A DNA stretch of 64,000 bases. Origin: Tyzzerella sp. (GTDB lineage: Bacteria > Bacillota > Clostridia > Lachnospirales > Lachnospiraceae). Below the pieces are notes generated by a model that was not told the DNA's origin, did no database searches, and was given only the letters and a program-made list of their open reading frames with translations. The position numbers and the translations under genes are program-made. Below, in pieces: positions 17,610 to 29,000 of the stretch. Numbering within the stretch: position 1 is the stretch's first letter; each line of letters opens with the position of its first letter. The stretch spans positions 62,001-126,000 of the forward strand of contig JAFTWA010000047.1 in assembly GCA_017465565.1 (NCBI GenBank), written 5' to 3'.

Positions 17610-19217
17610 TTATTTATTCAAGTCATCTAAAACAGGTTGCCAAATGGTGCTATATTCATCCACAAAAGCCTTCCAGTCCTTTTCAATGTTATTAGAGCTG
17701 ATAACAAGCTTTGTCACCTGGCTGGTAACCGCGATACTGTAGTTCTTCTTCGCGTCTGTATCAAGTATCACATAATCCATATCAATTGGGAAAATAGTTC
17801 CATTAGATTTCACTTCATAGATATCAAGTACCATTTCTTGTTCTGTCAAATATCTTCCTGCAATTCCTGGAACATAAGCCACGTCATCACCAGCAGTTCC
17901 CCATACATTAAAGAACTTCGAAGGAGATGGTTCATATTCACCACTTGCCAGTTCTTCATTCAAAATCTTAACACTGCCATCTTCTGCAAATTCCCAATCT
18001 TCTCCTGGGATACCTTGAGTTACACCAACCTGTCCTTCCTTTGTACAGAAGTAGTCAATCATATCAAGGATACGAACCATTGTTGCTTCATCACACTTTG
18101 GACTAAAACCAGTCATTGTGTAATAGTTATCTGTAGCATCTGAGTATACAGTTCCGTCTTCTGCTGCAACCGCTGCGATACCATAAGCATCATAAAGTTT
18201 TTCGCGTTCTTCTGTGTTATTTGGCGAATAACCATTACGCTTTAATACATCGCTTAACATATCCTGATAGTTTCCTACACCACCTGAATAGTAAATAGCT
18301 GGAGAAAGACCATTCTTATATTCTTCAAATGCTGTTTCTACGTCTGTAACATATGCATCAGGGTCAAGTAAACCTCCCTTGTACCATTCTTGAAGCATTT
18401 CAATTAAATCAATGTATTCATCTGTTGCAGGGGTCCATACATAACCGCTGTCTGTTTTTGTAAAATCACTGGTACCATCGATACCTGCTGAAAGCTTAAA
18501 GACTTCTAATGCACCGCTTACAGTACCTGCAAGACATGGTTTTGAACAAAGACCTGCATCTGAAACCTTCTGGATATATTCCTTGAGTTCAGAAACTTTA
18601 ATCGTTCCATTTGCTCCAAGGTCGCTCATTCCAACCTGTTCTGCCCAGTCTTTTCTGAAATGAATTGATTTATGTCTTGGCAATGGATCGATATCTGTAA
18701 AGTTGTAGAATGTAGCATGTGGAATCGCATAAGTACGTCCATTCATTTCTACTACCCCTTCATAACCAGTTGCTGCAACCATGTCTGCAATGTTTGGCCA
18801 TTTTTCTTTCCAGTCTTCTGGAAGTGGCTGTAACATTCCAAGATTCATATACTGGCGAAGTTCTGTAACAGGCATACCATAAGGTACGATAAACATATCT
18901 GGCACATTAGAACCATTTAACCAGAGACGTGTGGTTGCTAAAGCATTGGATGATGGAAGAGACCATGCATCGATTTCCACATTAAATTTATCCATTACCC
19001 ATTGTGTATAAGCCTCGCTCTCTAAATCATAGCCTGCATCTGCCATATACATGCTGTACCAGCTAGTAGCAGAAAAGGAAACTGTTTCGCTATAATCTCC
19101 AGAAGTTCCTGAGCCGCCAGATTTACCGCTGTCATCTCCGCCACAGCCTGCAAGTCCCACTGCCATACAGAGAGCAAGTGCACCTGCTAAAAGTCTTTTT
19201 ACTAAATTTTTCTTCAT
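17610..19217 (-). CDS. Sugar ABC importer solute-binding lipoprotein (Lpl type)
   Basis: 535 residues. The N-terminus is a lipoprotein signal peptide with the lipobox GLAGC followed by a Gly/Ser/Asp-rich tether. The mature part resembles family 1 solute-binding proteins of about 500 residues (LplA/YtcQ type) that serve oligosaccharide or uronate-derived importers of Firmicutes, with the late motifs (TQGIPGEDW and QPVLDDL) seen in that group. It would be anchored to the outer face of the membrane and hand substrate to the two permeases encoded immediately upstream. The ATG was chosen for its AAAGGAG site; an upstream ATG would place charged residues before the signal. No ATPase gene is present, so a shared MsmX-type ATPase is expected. 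Confidence 0.88.
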   Translation of the reverse strand: MKKNLVKRLLAGALALCMAVGLAGCGGDDSGKSGGSGTSGDYSETVSFSATSWYSMYMADAGYDLESEAYTQWVMDKFNVEIDAWSLPSSNALATTRLWLNGSNVPDMFIVPYGMPVTELRQYMNLGMLQPLPEDWKEKWPNIADMVAATGYEGVVEMNGRTYAIPHATFYNFTDIDPLPRHKSIHFRKDWAEQVGMSDLGANGTIKVSELKEYIQKVSDAGLCSKPCLAGTVSGALEVFKLSAGIDGTSDFTKTDSGYVWTPATDEYIDLIEMLQEWYKGGLLDPDAYVTDVETAFEEYKNGLSPAIYYSGGVGNYQDMLSDVLKRNGYSPNNTEEREKLYDAYGIAAVAAEDGTVYSDATDNYYTMTGFSPKCDEATMVRILDMIDYFCTKEGQVGVTQGIPGEDWEFAEDGSVKILNEELASGEYEPSPSKFFNVWGTAGDDVAYVPGIAGRYLTEQEMVLDIYEVKSNGTIFPIDMDYVILDTDAKKNYSIAVTSQVTKLVISSNNIEKDWKAFVDEYSTIWQPVLDDLNK

Positions 19218-19241
19218 ACTTTTTCTCCTTTCAAAATGCAT

Positions 19242-20129
19242 TTACATTTTAACTGAACCTACATACATACCTTTTACAAAATGTTTTTGTACAAAAGGAT
19301 AAATACACATAACCGGTACAATAACTACAAGAATGGTTGCCATCTGAATTCCCATGGAGAAGGACATATTGATGGCACTATCGCTGGCAGCAAGACCAGT
19401 TGTCATAGAGTCTGCCGCTTTAATAATGTTACGCACATATACCTGCAACAACAATTTGTTATTGTCTGTCAAAGTCAGCATTGGCCAGTACCAGTCATTC
19501 CACAAGCTTACAAAGGTAAACAGTGTAATGGTTGCAAGTGTTGGTTTGTTGAGCGGAATCATTACAATTCTAAAGATATCCAAATCGTTTGCACCATCAA
19601 TCATTGCCGCCTCTTCCAGTTCCTTTGGCACAGCCTCAAAGCCCTTCATCAGCAGGATGATGTGACTGACAGACACCAAGGTCAGCATAATAACACCTGT
19701 AAAGGTATTTAAAAGATTTAAGTTTTTCAGATTCAAATAAGTAGGTACTACACCACCGCCAAAATACATACTGAAAATACTAATCATAAACAGTACACGT
19801 CTTCCTGGAAATCTTCTCGAAAACCCATAAGCTGCACAGGTCATTACAACCATACCTCCTAAGGTACCGATAAAGGAAACCCATATGGTATTTCCGTAAG
19901 CAGTAAGCAAACCTTTTCCCCGGCTCAATATGGCAACGTAATTACCAAGTGTAAATTCACTTGGCCAAAGCGAAAAACGGTTGTTAATATAGGCCTCATT
20001 GGTTGAAAAAGAAATTACAATTGCATTCCAGAAAGGAATGATAATTACTACTACAAGAAAAGTCATAATTATAGAAACAGCAATATCCAGTTTCGAAAAT
20101 TTCTTTCTTTTTCTTTTCAACTTCTTCAT
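19242..20129 (-). CDS. Carbohydrate ABC importer permease (LplC/YtcP type)
   Basis: 295 residues with six predicted membrane segments. The ATPase-contacting EAA loop is seen as EEAAMIDGANDLDIFRI...IPLNKP. The basic N-terminus (KKLKRKRKK) and the C-terminal FVKGMYVGSVKM tail are normal for the MalG-like subunit of CUT1/Lpl importers. The start lies one base after the stop of the upstream permease gene, so the two are translationally coupled. It forms the inner-membrane channel with the product of the gene at 20131-21117. Confidence 0.9.
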   Translation of the reverse strand: MKKLKRKRKKFSKLDIAVSIIMTFLVVVIIIPFWNAIVISFSTNEAYINNRFSLWPSEFTLGNYVAILSRGKGLLTAYGNTIWVSFIGTLGGMVVMTCAAYGFSRRFPGRRVLFMISIFSMYFGGGVVPTYLNLKNLNLLNTFTGVIMLTLVSVSHIILLMKGFEAVPKELEEAAMIDGANDLDIFRIVMIPLNKPTLATITLFTFVSLWNDWYWPMLTLTDNNKLLLQVYVRNIIKAADSMTTGLAASDSAINMSFSMGIQMATILVVIVPVMCIYPFVQKHFVKGMYVGSVKM

Positions 20130-20130
20130 C

Positions 20131-21117
20131 CTACTTCACCCCCTTTTTCTTATTACGTTTTTCAAAGCTCCACATCTTTTCACCAGTCATCTTACCAACG
20201 AGCTGATTTGCAAGCATCAACAGCATAAAGTTGATGATACTCTTAAAGAGACCAACTGCCGTTGAGAATCCGTAGTTTGGAATAGAACGGAATGTAATAT
20301 CATATATGTATGCATCCAGAATCTGTACAGAATCTGCTACAACAGCATTTCTCATATTGAAAATTTGTGAGAAACCTGCATTCATAACGCCACCCACCTT
20401 CATAATTAATCTCATAGAGATTAACGGTAAAAGTGCTGGGATGGTAACATGCCATATCTGTTTCAATCTTGACGCACCATCAATTTCCGCCGCTTCATAT
20501 AATCCTGGGTCAATGGTACTGATAGTAGCCATATAAATAATCGATGCCCATCCCATTTCCTTCCAGTTATGGGTAATGAAAAGCATTGCTTTAAAGAGTG
20601 GTCCATCTGATAAAAATGGTATTGTATCCAATCCCAAAGCAGTCAGCACTGAGTTTAAGGCTCCTGCTTCTGAAAAGATGGATACTAAAATCGCAGACAC
20701 TGTGATCCACGAAAGGAAATGTGGGAAAGTAAGAACGGTCTGGAATACCTTTTTAATCTTCTTTCCACGCATTTCAGTAGTAATAATCGCCAAAATAATT
20801 GGCGCTGGAAATTCAAACAAAATACGCTGGAAGCTTAATGTAATTGTTGTTATGATTGACTTCACTGCCGCAGGAGTTGAGAAAATTCTTTCGAAATGCT
20901 TGAGGCCAACCCAAGGACTTCCGAACATTCCATCAATCGCATTAAATTCCTTGAACGCCAGCACTACACCGGCCATCGGAACATACGAGAACATAATTAG
21001 CCATATAACAAACGGAATCAAAAGCAGATATATATATTTTGCTTTCCAAATTTCCATAAGCAGGGTATTCTGTTTTTTTTCAGCCGCCTTGCCTGTTGCT
21101 TTTCCTATCTTTTTCAT
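20131..21117 (-). CDS. Carbohydrate ABC importer permease (LplB/YteP type)
   Basis: 328 residues, six predicted membrane helices after a basic N-terminal stretch. The segment IYLLLIPFVIWLIMFSYVPM is the usual first helix of LplB-like permeases, and the EAA loop reads YEAAEIDGASRLKQIWHVTIPAL. It pairs with the following permease. Such pairs import complex glycans, often uronate- or rhamnose-containing oligosaccharides; the substrate here is not known. It follows the MBL lipoprotein gene by 28 bp. Confidence 0.9.
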   Translation of the reverse strand: MKKIGKATGKAAEKKQNTLLMEIWKAKYIYLLLIPFVIWLIMFSYVPMAGVVLAFKEFNAIDGMFGSPWVGLKHFERIFSTPAAVKSIITTITLSFQRILFEFPAPIILAIITTEMRGKKIKKVFQTVLTFPHFLSWITVSAILVSIFSEAGALNSVLTALGLDTIPFLSDGPLFKAMLFITHNWKEMGWASIIYMATISTIDPGLYEAAEIDGASRLKQIWHVTIPALLPLISMRLIMKVGGVMNAGFSQIFNMRNAVVADSVQILDAYIYDITFRSIPNYGFSTAVGLFKSIINFMLLMLANQLVGKMTGEKMWSFEKRNKKKGVK

Positions 21118-21145
21118 GGAATTACTCCCTTTCTGTCGTTATACA

Positions 21146-22948
21146 TTAATTGTAAATATCTTTTGTCTGATAAATAAGTTTTGCCTTTCCATTTTCATAA
21201 GCAAAACCAACTGTTTCAGTTCCACCACAGTACCATTCATCACACCATTGTTTTGCCAATGTTGAACGTTTTGTCATACCATCATCCCTGGTAAGTCCGC
21301 CCAATGACTGCGTAAACAACATTATCTGAGCATTCGCATATTCGTAAATAGTAGTGTTGTCATTGAAGTTATGATGTGGCTGTTGAAGAATATCGCTCTT
21401 CAAGGTTGCAGTTGTGAAATTTGTACACATTACAGCCTCAGCTTTCACGTTCATATCTCCACCAAGCAGCATCGTCATTCCAGATGCGGTTTCCACCTTA
21501 TAAACCGTACTCGTATCATTAAAGTCCGTTGAAGTAAACGTACCCTTTGAATCTGTAAGGTCTTCATGTGTAAACACAACTGTAAGTGTTACATCTGCTA
21601 ACTGAATCACATCTCCTGTGTGAACCTTAATATCCTGGCAATTCGGGAAATTACCTAAAATAGCACCTGCGGTTTCTGAAAATAACAAATCATTCTCCTG
21701 ATAAACGGTAGTTGGGTCCGGCATGTTGCAAATCACACGCTCGATGTTCACTTTGTCTGCATTGGCAGCCAGAATCGCCTTTAAGCCAGATACGTGGTCA
21801 CTATGAAGATGCGAGATACACCATGCTGAAATGGTAATTTTCTCGTTTTCACTTGTTCCTGTAATCTTATGTAGTAGATTAAAGAAACGTTCCTGGTCAG
21901 CTGCTGACATCTGCTCATCATCACCACCATCAATAAGAATGATGCTATTATCTGCACATTTGATGATGATGTTTTCTCCGTTATTTACGAAACCACTAGT
22001 ATTCGTCGAAATATTTACTCCATTCGGGTCCATCTTAAGCCCAAACATATAAATTTCTGCCCGCTCTCCTGCTTTTGGTTCATAAGTATAAGAAGCTTCT
22101 GCTGTACTAACACCTTTTTGTTCATCCAGAACTACTAATGCTCTTCCTTCGTTTCCATAGTAATTGACATAAACTCTTTGGTCGTCCTTTGTAAAACGAT
22201 AAAATTCATTATTTTCAATCGTCGTATGACTTTCTTCTGCATATTTATTTGTTTTTAATGCGGCCACATATTTCGATACGTCCTCTGCAGTTGTGGATGT
22301 CACACTCTGCATCATACTGTTTGAGCTGTTCATATTGCCGTATTTTTTTACAAAAGAACCGTCGTTATAGAGTACCGTTGCTAAGTCATTATCTCCTGGG
22401 TAAGCCGGTATGGTTTTTAACAACCAACCTTCGCGATAATAGTCAACCTTGGTTACTTCTTTTGTTACATCAGAAGCAAGTACTACTTGGCCTTCCACAT
22501 CTCCATCGGCCCAATTTTCCATAAAATGGTCTACGGCGAGTCCTAACATATACTCATTAGATCCATTAACTATGATTGTGTCACCATCAATTTTCACACA
22601 CCAATAGCAATCGTCTGCATCCAATTCAGGCAAAGCACTCTCAGGACGATTAGTGGAACCAACCAAAATCTGTTTGGTTTCTCCCGAATCTTCCAGTTCT
22701 GTGTCGGCTAACAATTCTGGTTCAATACCACACTCTTTTGTTAAGCTTTCATAGATTTCTACAATAGCTGAATTTTCCCAATCTGCTCTATCTGAACCAT
22801 AAACAAGCGTATAGTTATAGGCTTCTTCCTCGAAGAGAACAAGTTCCTTACTATTTCCGCATGATGTCAATGTGGCTATGTTCAGGCACAGTAACAGGAG
22901 AATCGCTAGTAGCGTTATTTTCCCTATTTTTTTTTCTTTTTTCATCAT
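21146..22948 (-). CDS. Metallo-beta-lactamase-fold lipoprotein
   Basis: 600 residues. The N-terminus is a lipoprotein signal with lipobox LTSC. Residues about 35-165 form a domain with the ILVGSTNRPES motif that is also seen in N-terminal domains of glycosidases. Residues about 165-300 hold a segment starting YYREGWLLK shared with the cytosolic paralogue at 30948-32255. The MBL domain follows: IILIDGGDDEQ, then H-L-H-S-D-H (H380, H382, D384, H385), and late PHHNF, as in ComEC-type MBL hydrolases. All main metal ligands appear present, so it is likely an active extracytoplasmic hydrolase, possibly a phosphodiesterase; this is inference. The start at tandem ATGs (22948/22945) follows GGAAAGGGA. 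It lies between the GLUG gene and the importer genes. Confidence 0.85.
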   Translation of the reverse strand: MMKKEKKIGKITLLAILLLLCLNIATLTSCGNSKELVLFEEEAYNYTLVYGSDRADWENSAIVEIYESLTKECGIEPELLADTELEDSGETKQILVGSTNRPESALPELDADDCYWCVKIDGDTIIVNGSNEYMLGLAVDHFMENWADGDVEGQVVLASDVTKEVTKVDYYREGWLLKTIPAYPGDNDLATVLYNDGSFVKKYGNMNSSNSMMQSVTSTTAEDVSKYVAALKTNKYAEESHTTIENNEFYRFTKDDQRVYVNYYGNEGRALVVLDEQKGVSTAEASYTYEPKAGERAEIYMFGLKMDPNGVNISTNTSGFVNNGENIIIKCADNSIILIDGGDDEQMSAADQERFFNLLHKITGTSENEKITISAWCISHLHSDHVSGLKAILAANADKVNIERVICNMPDPTTVYQENDLLFSETAGAILGNFPNCQDIKVHTGDVIQLADVTLTVVFTHEDLTDSKGTFTSTDFNDTSTVYKVETASGMTMLLGGDMNVKAEAVMCTNFTTATLKSDILQQPHHNFNDNTTIYEYANAQIMLFTQSLGGLTRDDGMTKRSTLAKQWCDEWYCGGTETVGFAYENGKAKLIYQTKDIYN

Positions 22949-22978
22949 ATACAATCCCTTTCCGTAGTTGCATCCACA

Positions 22979-22998
22979 GTGGCGGGTACTCCCGCCAC
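22979..22998. promoter_or_regulatory. GC-rich intercistronic hairpin
   Basis: GTGGCGGG (22979-22986) and CCCGCCAC (22991-22998) form a perfect eight-pair stem with a four-base loop in the 63-bp gap between the GLUG stop and the MBL lipoprotein start. It is not followed by a T run, so it is more likely an mRNA processing or stability element, or a partial attenuator, than a terminator. Confidence 0.6.
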
Positions 22999-23011
22999 CA
23001 CAATAGATCAT

Positions 23012-26000
23012 TTACTCTGTCTCTACAGTCCAGAGATATTTCTTAAAGTCATAAAGTACAGGCTGGCCGTTATTTAAATCCCATTTTCCTGTTGTGTTGG
23101 AAGTGCTATAGAAATCAAGTAGCAAGTCTTTCTTATCTTCATCAGTTAATCCTGTCAGTTGTTCCATGGTTCTGCCTGCATAACTGTTTATCGTGTCTAC
23201 ATCTTTTGTAGTAACGTTATTAATAGTCAAACTAGCCGTATTCCCTTTCGCAGTTGAAACTTTCACTGCTTGGTTGTACCAAATCGTTTCATCTGCATCG
23301 CCTATACATCCATATACATTTGTCAGTGTTGCAGTGGCATTCGTGATTAATCCAATGATAGAAGCAGTATTTCCACTTGCCCCTGTTCCTTGCAAAATAC
23401 TCTTGCCCACATTCAAACTATCTTCTATGATTAATTCTGCACCGTTTGCAAGAACACCACAAAGACCACCAATCTGCTGTTGTTTATTAGCTGTAGCCAC
23501 AATATCCGCACTATTTAAGCAATGAGAAATTTGAACTATAATATTTCCGGCAGAAGTTGTGTCATTAATTCCACCCACAATTCCTGCTGTTTTTTGTTGT
23601 CCACTTGTTATTGTGCCATCAAACCAACAGTTCTTAATTGTATAATCATCTTCGTCGCACTCTGTAGAACCGATAATTCCACCTACAATTCCACCATTGT
23701 ATTGGCTATTACTGTAAATGCTTGCATTACTATAAATTGTGTTCAATGTTCCATGAAGCACACCCGTTACACTTCCTAAGTAAGCATCATAATTCTTAGT
23801 ATAAGGATAAGAATTATTAAAATAACTTTCCTTAATCTCTAAATTTTTCACTACTCCGCCTGCACCTACGGTTCCAAAAAGACCTACTCTCCACTGCTTA
23901 TCAGTTGACACATAAATACCACTGATCACATGACCATCGCCATCGAAAGTTCCTCTAAATTCTTTTCTCTCTTCTGCATCTTCCGTCATGTCATAATATC
24001 CAATTGGCGTCCATACATTGAGAGGCTTTTTCGCCGCCATCTGTTCAGCCGTTTTATTGTTTAAAGTGATATCGGCACCCAGTTTAATTGTCCAACCGCT
24101 AAAATCATTCTCTTTTGAAAGTTCTGACAATCCATAAAGTTCTGCCGCACTACTGATTGTAACTGTTTTATCTTCTTTATGTGTTTCATACCAACTCGTA
24201 TCTGCTGCAACAGGCGTTGCTTCTGCTCTCTGATAGCCCGCAAATTCACAAAGCACCGGTGTTGAATTCGAATCAAGCACAACCCAATATCCAGCTTTAT
24301 TTACTGTACTGTCATAGAATTCGAGATTTAAGTTCTTCGCATTGTCTCCTGTCAGTTCGGTAGCAGTTTTTTCTATATAACTGTCTATCGTATTTAGATT
24401 ATCGGGACTAGCCTGCTTTTTACCACCAGTTACTACAACTTCATAATCTTCAACTTTAGCTTCTGCCTGATAGATTTTTGCAATTGCTCTACTCCATTCA
24501 CTATTCACATATACACTGGTTAGTTCAGCATAAGTTCCGTCTTCTACCGAGCCTTGTAGCAATCCAATCACAGAGCCTGAAGTACTACTTGACGCACCAC
24601 TTGCTATAGTAAGTGTTCCTGTATATAAGCAATTCGATAGATTCAATTTTGCTTTGTACAACACGGCTCCAATGAGTCCACCATTTTGTGATGTGCTAGT
24701 TCCTGCAAATATGTTTGTTGCGCCACTGCTTAAACAGTTTGAAATAGTTACATTCATTTCATGTGCATTTTCGTTTACATCTTTACCATTAATACCACCA
24801 ACAAGACCTGCTGCCTTTTGCGAGTTAATATTCAGTTCTCCGACAAACCAACAGTTAATAATCGTGTAATCTCCGCCGTCTCCTGAGCCACGCATTGTAC
24901 CTACAAGTCCTCCTGTATACTGACTTGTACTGTAGAGTTTCGCATCACTCTTAACAGTATCCAAAGTTCCATAAAGCAATCCTGTTACACTTCCTGTAAA
25001 TGCACCTTCTTTTGCTCCGGCAGTATTTTTGAAATAACTTTCTGTAATCTTCAAGTCTTGTACCGTTCCACCTTTTCCTATAGTTCCAAACAGACCAAGA
25101 TATTGCTGTGCACTATCACTGGTAGTAACAGTTGCATAAAGACCACTGATTGTATGACTGTCACCATCAAATGTTCCTAAAAATTGTTTTCTATCGTTTG
25201 CGTCATCAGCATCAAAATCGTTATCTCCAATCGGAACCCATTCATTCAATCCCGTTAATTGGTTGTTATCAATCTTTGAATACAGACCTTCATTTAAAGT
25301 AATATCTGCACCTAAAATAATGGTCTCATTCTTGAAGTCATTTGTTGCAGAAAGTTCTGACAATCCATATAAATCTGCCACTGTGTAGATTGTATATTCA
25401 TTATCTGTGTTCTTTGCATCATACCAAACAGTTCTTGCATCTGTGAGTGCTGTGAGATCCATTGCAATCACATTACCTTTAAAGCTTCTAAGAATAGGCG
25501 TACCATCTGTCACAATCCAATAACCAGTTGAGTCAGCCTCATTGAGACAGAAATCTAAATTCATGTTTAGGTATGCATTCTTACCTGTCAATTCGTTCAT
25601 GGTCTTTTCCGCATCCTCATGACCTGTAACTGTTGACTTTGAATTCTTAAGAGCCTGATTATACCATTTGCCTTCTTCTGCATAGCCATATGCATTTGTT
25701 AATTTTGCAGTTGCACTTGATACCAAGCCAATAACTGAACCGCTGTTTCCACTTTCTTTAATACCCTCGCCCAGCTTCAACTCGAGTTCACCTGCGTTCA
25801 AACTATCTTCCATAACTAATTCTGCTTTGTTAGCTACGAGACCACAGAGACCACCATATTGCTGCACATTCGTTTGTTTTTGACCTGTTAGGCAGATTGT
25901 ACCGCTGTTTAAACAGTGTGAAATAGTTGCTTCAAAGGCCTTACCAAACGCTTTGGCATTGATACCACCTACGATTCCTGCTACTTTTTGTGTACTGCTT

Positions 26001-29000
26001 GTTACCTTTCCGGCAAACCATGAGTTTGTAACGGTGTAATCTTCAATTTCATCATTATCAACACATTCGTCTGAACCTAAAATTGCACCTACAAGACCAC
26101 CTGTGTATTGGCTTGAGCTCTCAATAATGGCTGTACTCTTAACCGTATCAATCTTTCCATGAAGCAGACCTGCGATACTTCCTGTATAAGCACCATCAGT
26201 AAGACCGCTGATATTCTTGAAATAGCTTTCTTCAATTGCTAAGTTTTGTACTGTTCCGCCAGCACCTACCGTTCCAAATAAACCAAGGTATTGTGCTTCA
26301 TTTGTTACGGCATAAATACCTTTAATCGCAAAATTCTGACCGTCAAAGGTTCCTTTGAATTCTTCTCCTGTTCCATCTGCGTAGTGACCAATTGGTGTCC
26401 ATACATTTGCAGGGGCCGTTTCTTTCATTTGCTCTACAGTCTTATTATTCAATGTAATTGTTTGACCAAGTTTGATCGTCCATCCACTGAAATCATAGTC
26501 TCTTGAAAGTTCTGCCAATCCGTAAAGTTCTTCTGCTTTATTGATTGTAAATTCTTTATCTTCCTTATGTTCTTCATACCAGCTTGTATCTGGTTTTACT
26601 ACAACCGACATATCAAGGCTGTCTTTTCCTACAAAGCTAGCAAGTACAGGAGTTGCTTTTTCATTCTGAATTACCCAGAACTTTTCAAAATTCAGTTTTG
26701 TCAAGCGACGCCCTGAATATCCTGCAAGGCTAGTCATATCAGATACAGATGTTTCGTTTTCTGTTAAAGTTGCTCCTTTTGAGTAGCCAACCATTTTCGA
26801 AGCAAATTCTTTTGCGCCGTATACTTTATTTAAATCAGCAACACTGATACCACCTGTATCCTTTGCAACGGCTCCGATTGCGGTTCCGATTTTCTCTACC
26901 TCACCTGTAGTTTTAATCGTTCCTGTATTTAAACTGTCGTTCAAGTATAAAACACCTAGCTGTTGTACTACACCAACGAAACCACCAATCTGGCTGGCAC
27001 CAGCTTCACCACCACTGATATATAGGTCCCCAGTATTGAGACAGTGTTCCATCGTCACAGACATTTCTTTCTTATTGCCATAAACACCACCAAGAATACC
27101 ACCAGTGTTTGTTGTAGAATGGAGTTCTCCAGCAAACCAACAGTTTGTAATCTTGCTGTCACCATCGTCGGTAACCATACCTACTAATCCGCCAGTCATT
27201 CTTGAGCTGTTTACTACAATCGCATCACTATATACAGAATCAATTGTCATATCAAGTGCACGACCAGCAAGACTTCCCACACAGCCTCTTGCACTGCTTT
27301 CTCTAGTACCTTCAAAATAACTGTTCGTAATTGTCAAATTGCTTACAGTAGCACCGCGATAAATTTCTCCGAAAAGACCAATATATGATTCATCTACTTC
27401 TCCCTTAGTATAAATACCACTAATGCTATAACCTTGACCATCAAAGATACCTTTAAAATGCGATTCTGTTCCTTGGTAGCCAATTGGCATCCACTCATTT
27501 TTAACTGGTGGATTCTTTGCCCAGTCAGCTGCACTTCCCTTATTGATTGTAATGTTATAACCAAGCTTTATGGTCTCTCCTTCAAAATCATTGGTTTTTG
27601 AAAGTAATGTAAATCCATAAAGGTCGCTGGCATTATTGATTGTATTACCATTCTTATACCAGCTTGTGTTTGCCCGGATAACACCAGTCATATCAACCTT
27701 GTCGCTTCCTGCAAACTTTGAAAGTACAGGAGTTGCATCTACTTTTTCAGTTACCCAGTAATTTTCAAAATCTAATTGTGTATAGCGATATCCATCATAT
27801 CCCTCAAAGTATTCTCTATCTAATATGAAGATTTCCGTCTCACTCTTTTCTGCATTACAATAAGCCACAGTTTTTTTCGAAAATTCCTTTACGCCATATA
27901 CTTGATTTAATGAAGCAGTACTGATTCCACCGCTATCTTTGGCTACAGCACCGATGGCATTTCCGATTTTACTAACTTTACCTGTAGTGACAATTGTTCC
28001 TGCATTCAAGCTATCTGATAACTTCAAAACACCTTTTTGTTGCACTACACCAACGAAACCACCAATCTGAGTGGCACCATCGCTGATATGGAATGTACCT
28101 GTGTTTAGGCAGTTTTCTATAGTCACAGACATTTTCTTTTTGTTACCGTAAATGCTTCCAATAATTCCACCACTATTGCTAGCTGAATGAAGTTCTCCAG
28201 CAAACCAGCTGTTTGAAATCTTGCTGTTTCCATCATCGGTAATCATACCTACAAGACCACCCGTCATTTTTGCAGTGTTTGCTAAGATTGCATCACTGTA
28301 TACGGAATCCATTGTCATATCAAGCGCTCTACCTGCAATACTACCTACACATCCGCGCTTGCTGCTATCTCTGTTACCTTCGATATAACTGTTTGTAAGT
28401 TTTAAATTCTTTACAGTCGCTCCACGGTACACTTCGCCAAAAAGACCAAGGTATTCTTCGTCCGCATTGCCTTTTACATAGATGCCGCTGATGGTATGTC
28501 CCTGACCATCAAAGGTTCCTTTAAAATGTTCTCCTACACGTGAAGCCTGATAACCCATAGGAGTCCATGTATTTGCTGGCGGATTCTTTGCCCAGTCGGC
28601 TGCATTTCCTTGATTTACGGCAATGTCAGCACCAAGCTTAATGGTTTTTCCTTCGAAACTAAGAGTCTTCGTTAACTGTGCAAATCCATAAAGCTGTGCA
28701 ACCGTAGAAATTGTGAACTCTTTCTTATTCTCATCATACCAGCTTACATCCACCATTCTTGCAATTCCTTTTACACTTGGTCTGCTATCTGCAAAGCTTG
28801 CAAGAATCGGAGTATCATTTTTTCTGATTGCCCAATAGTTATCAAAATCAAGTGTCGTCCACTGATAACCACCAAAGCCTTTTATCGAAGCAACATCCAC
28901 ATTTGCACAGTGTCCTGTCCATGCTCCGTTAAAATAGCCAATCGTTTTTGTCGAAAATTCTTTTATACCATAAGCACTGCTGGCGATTCCGTGGCTGACA

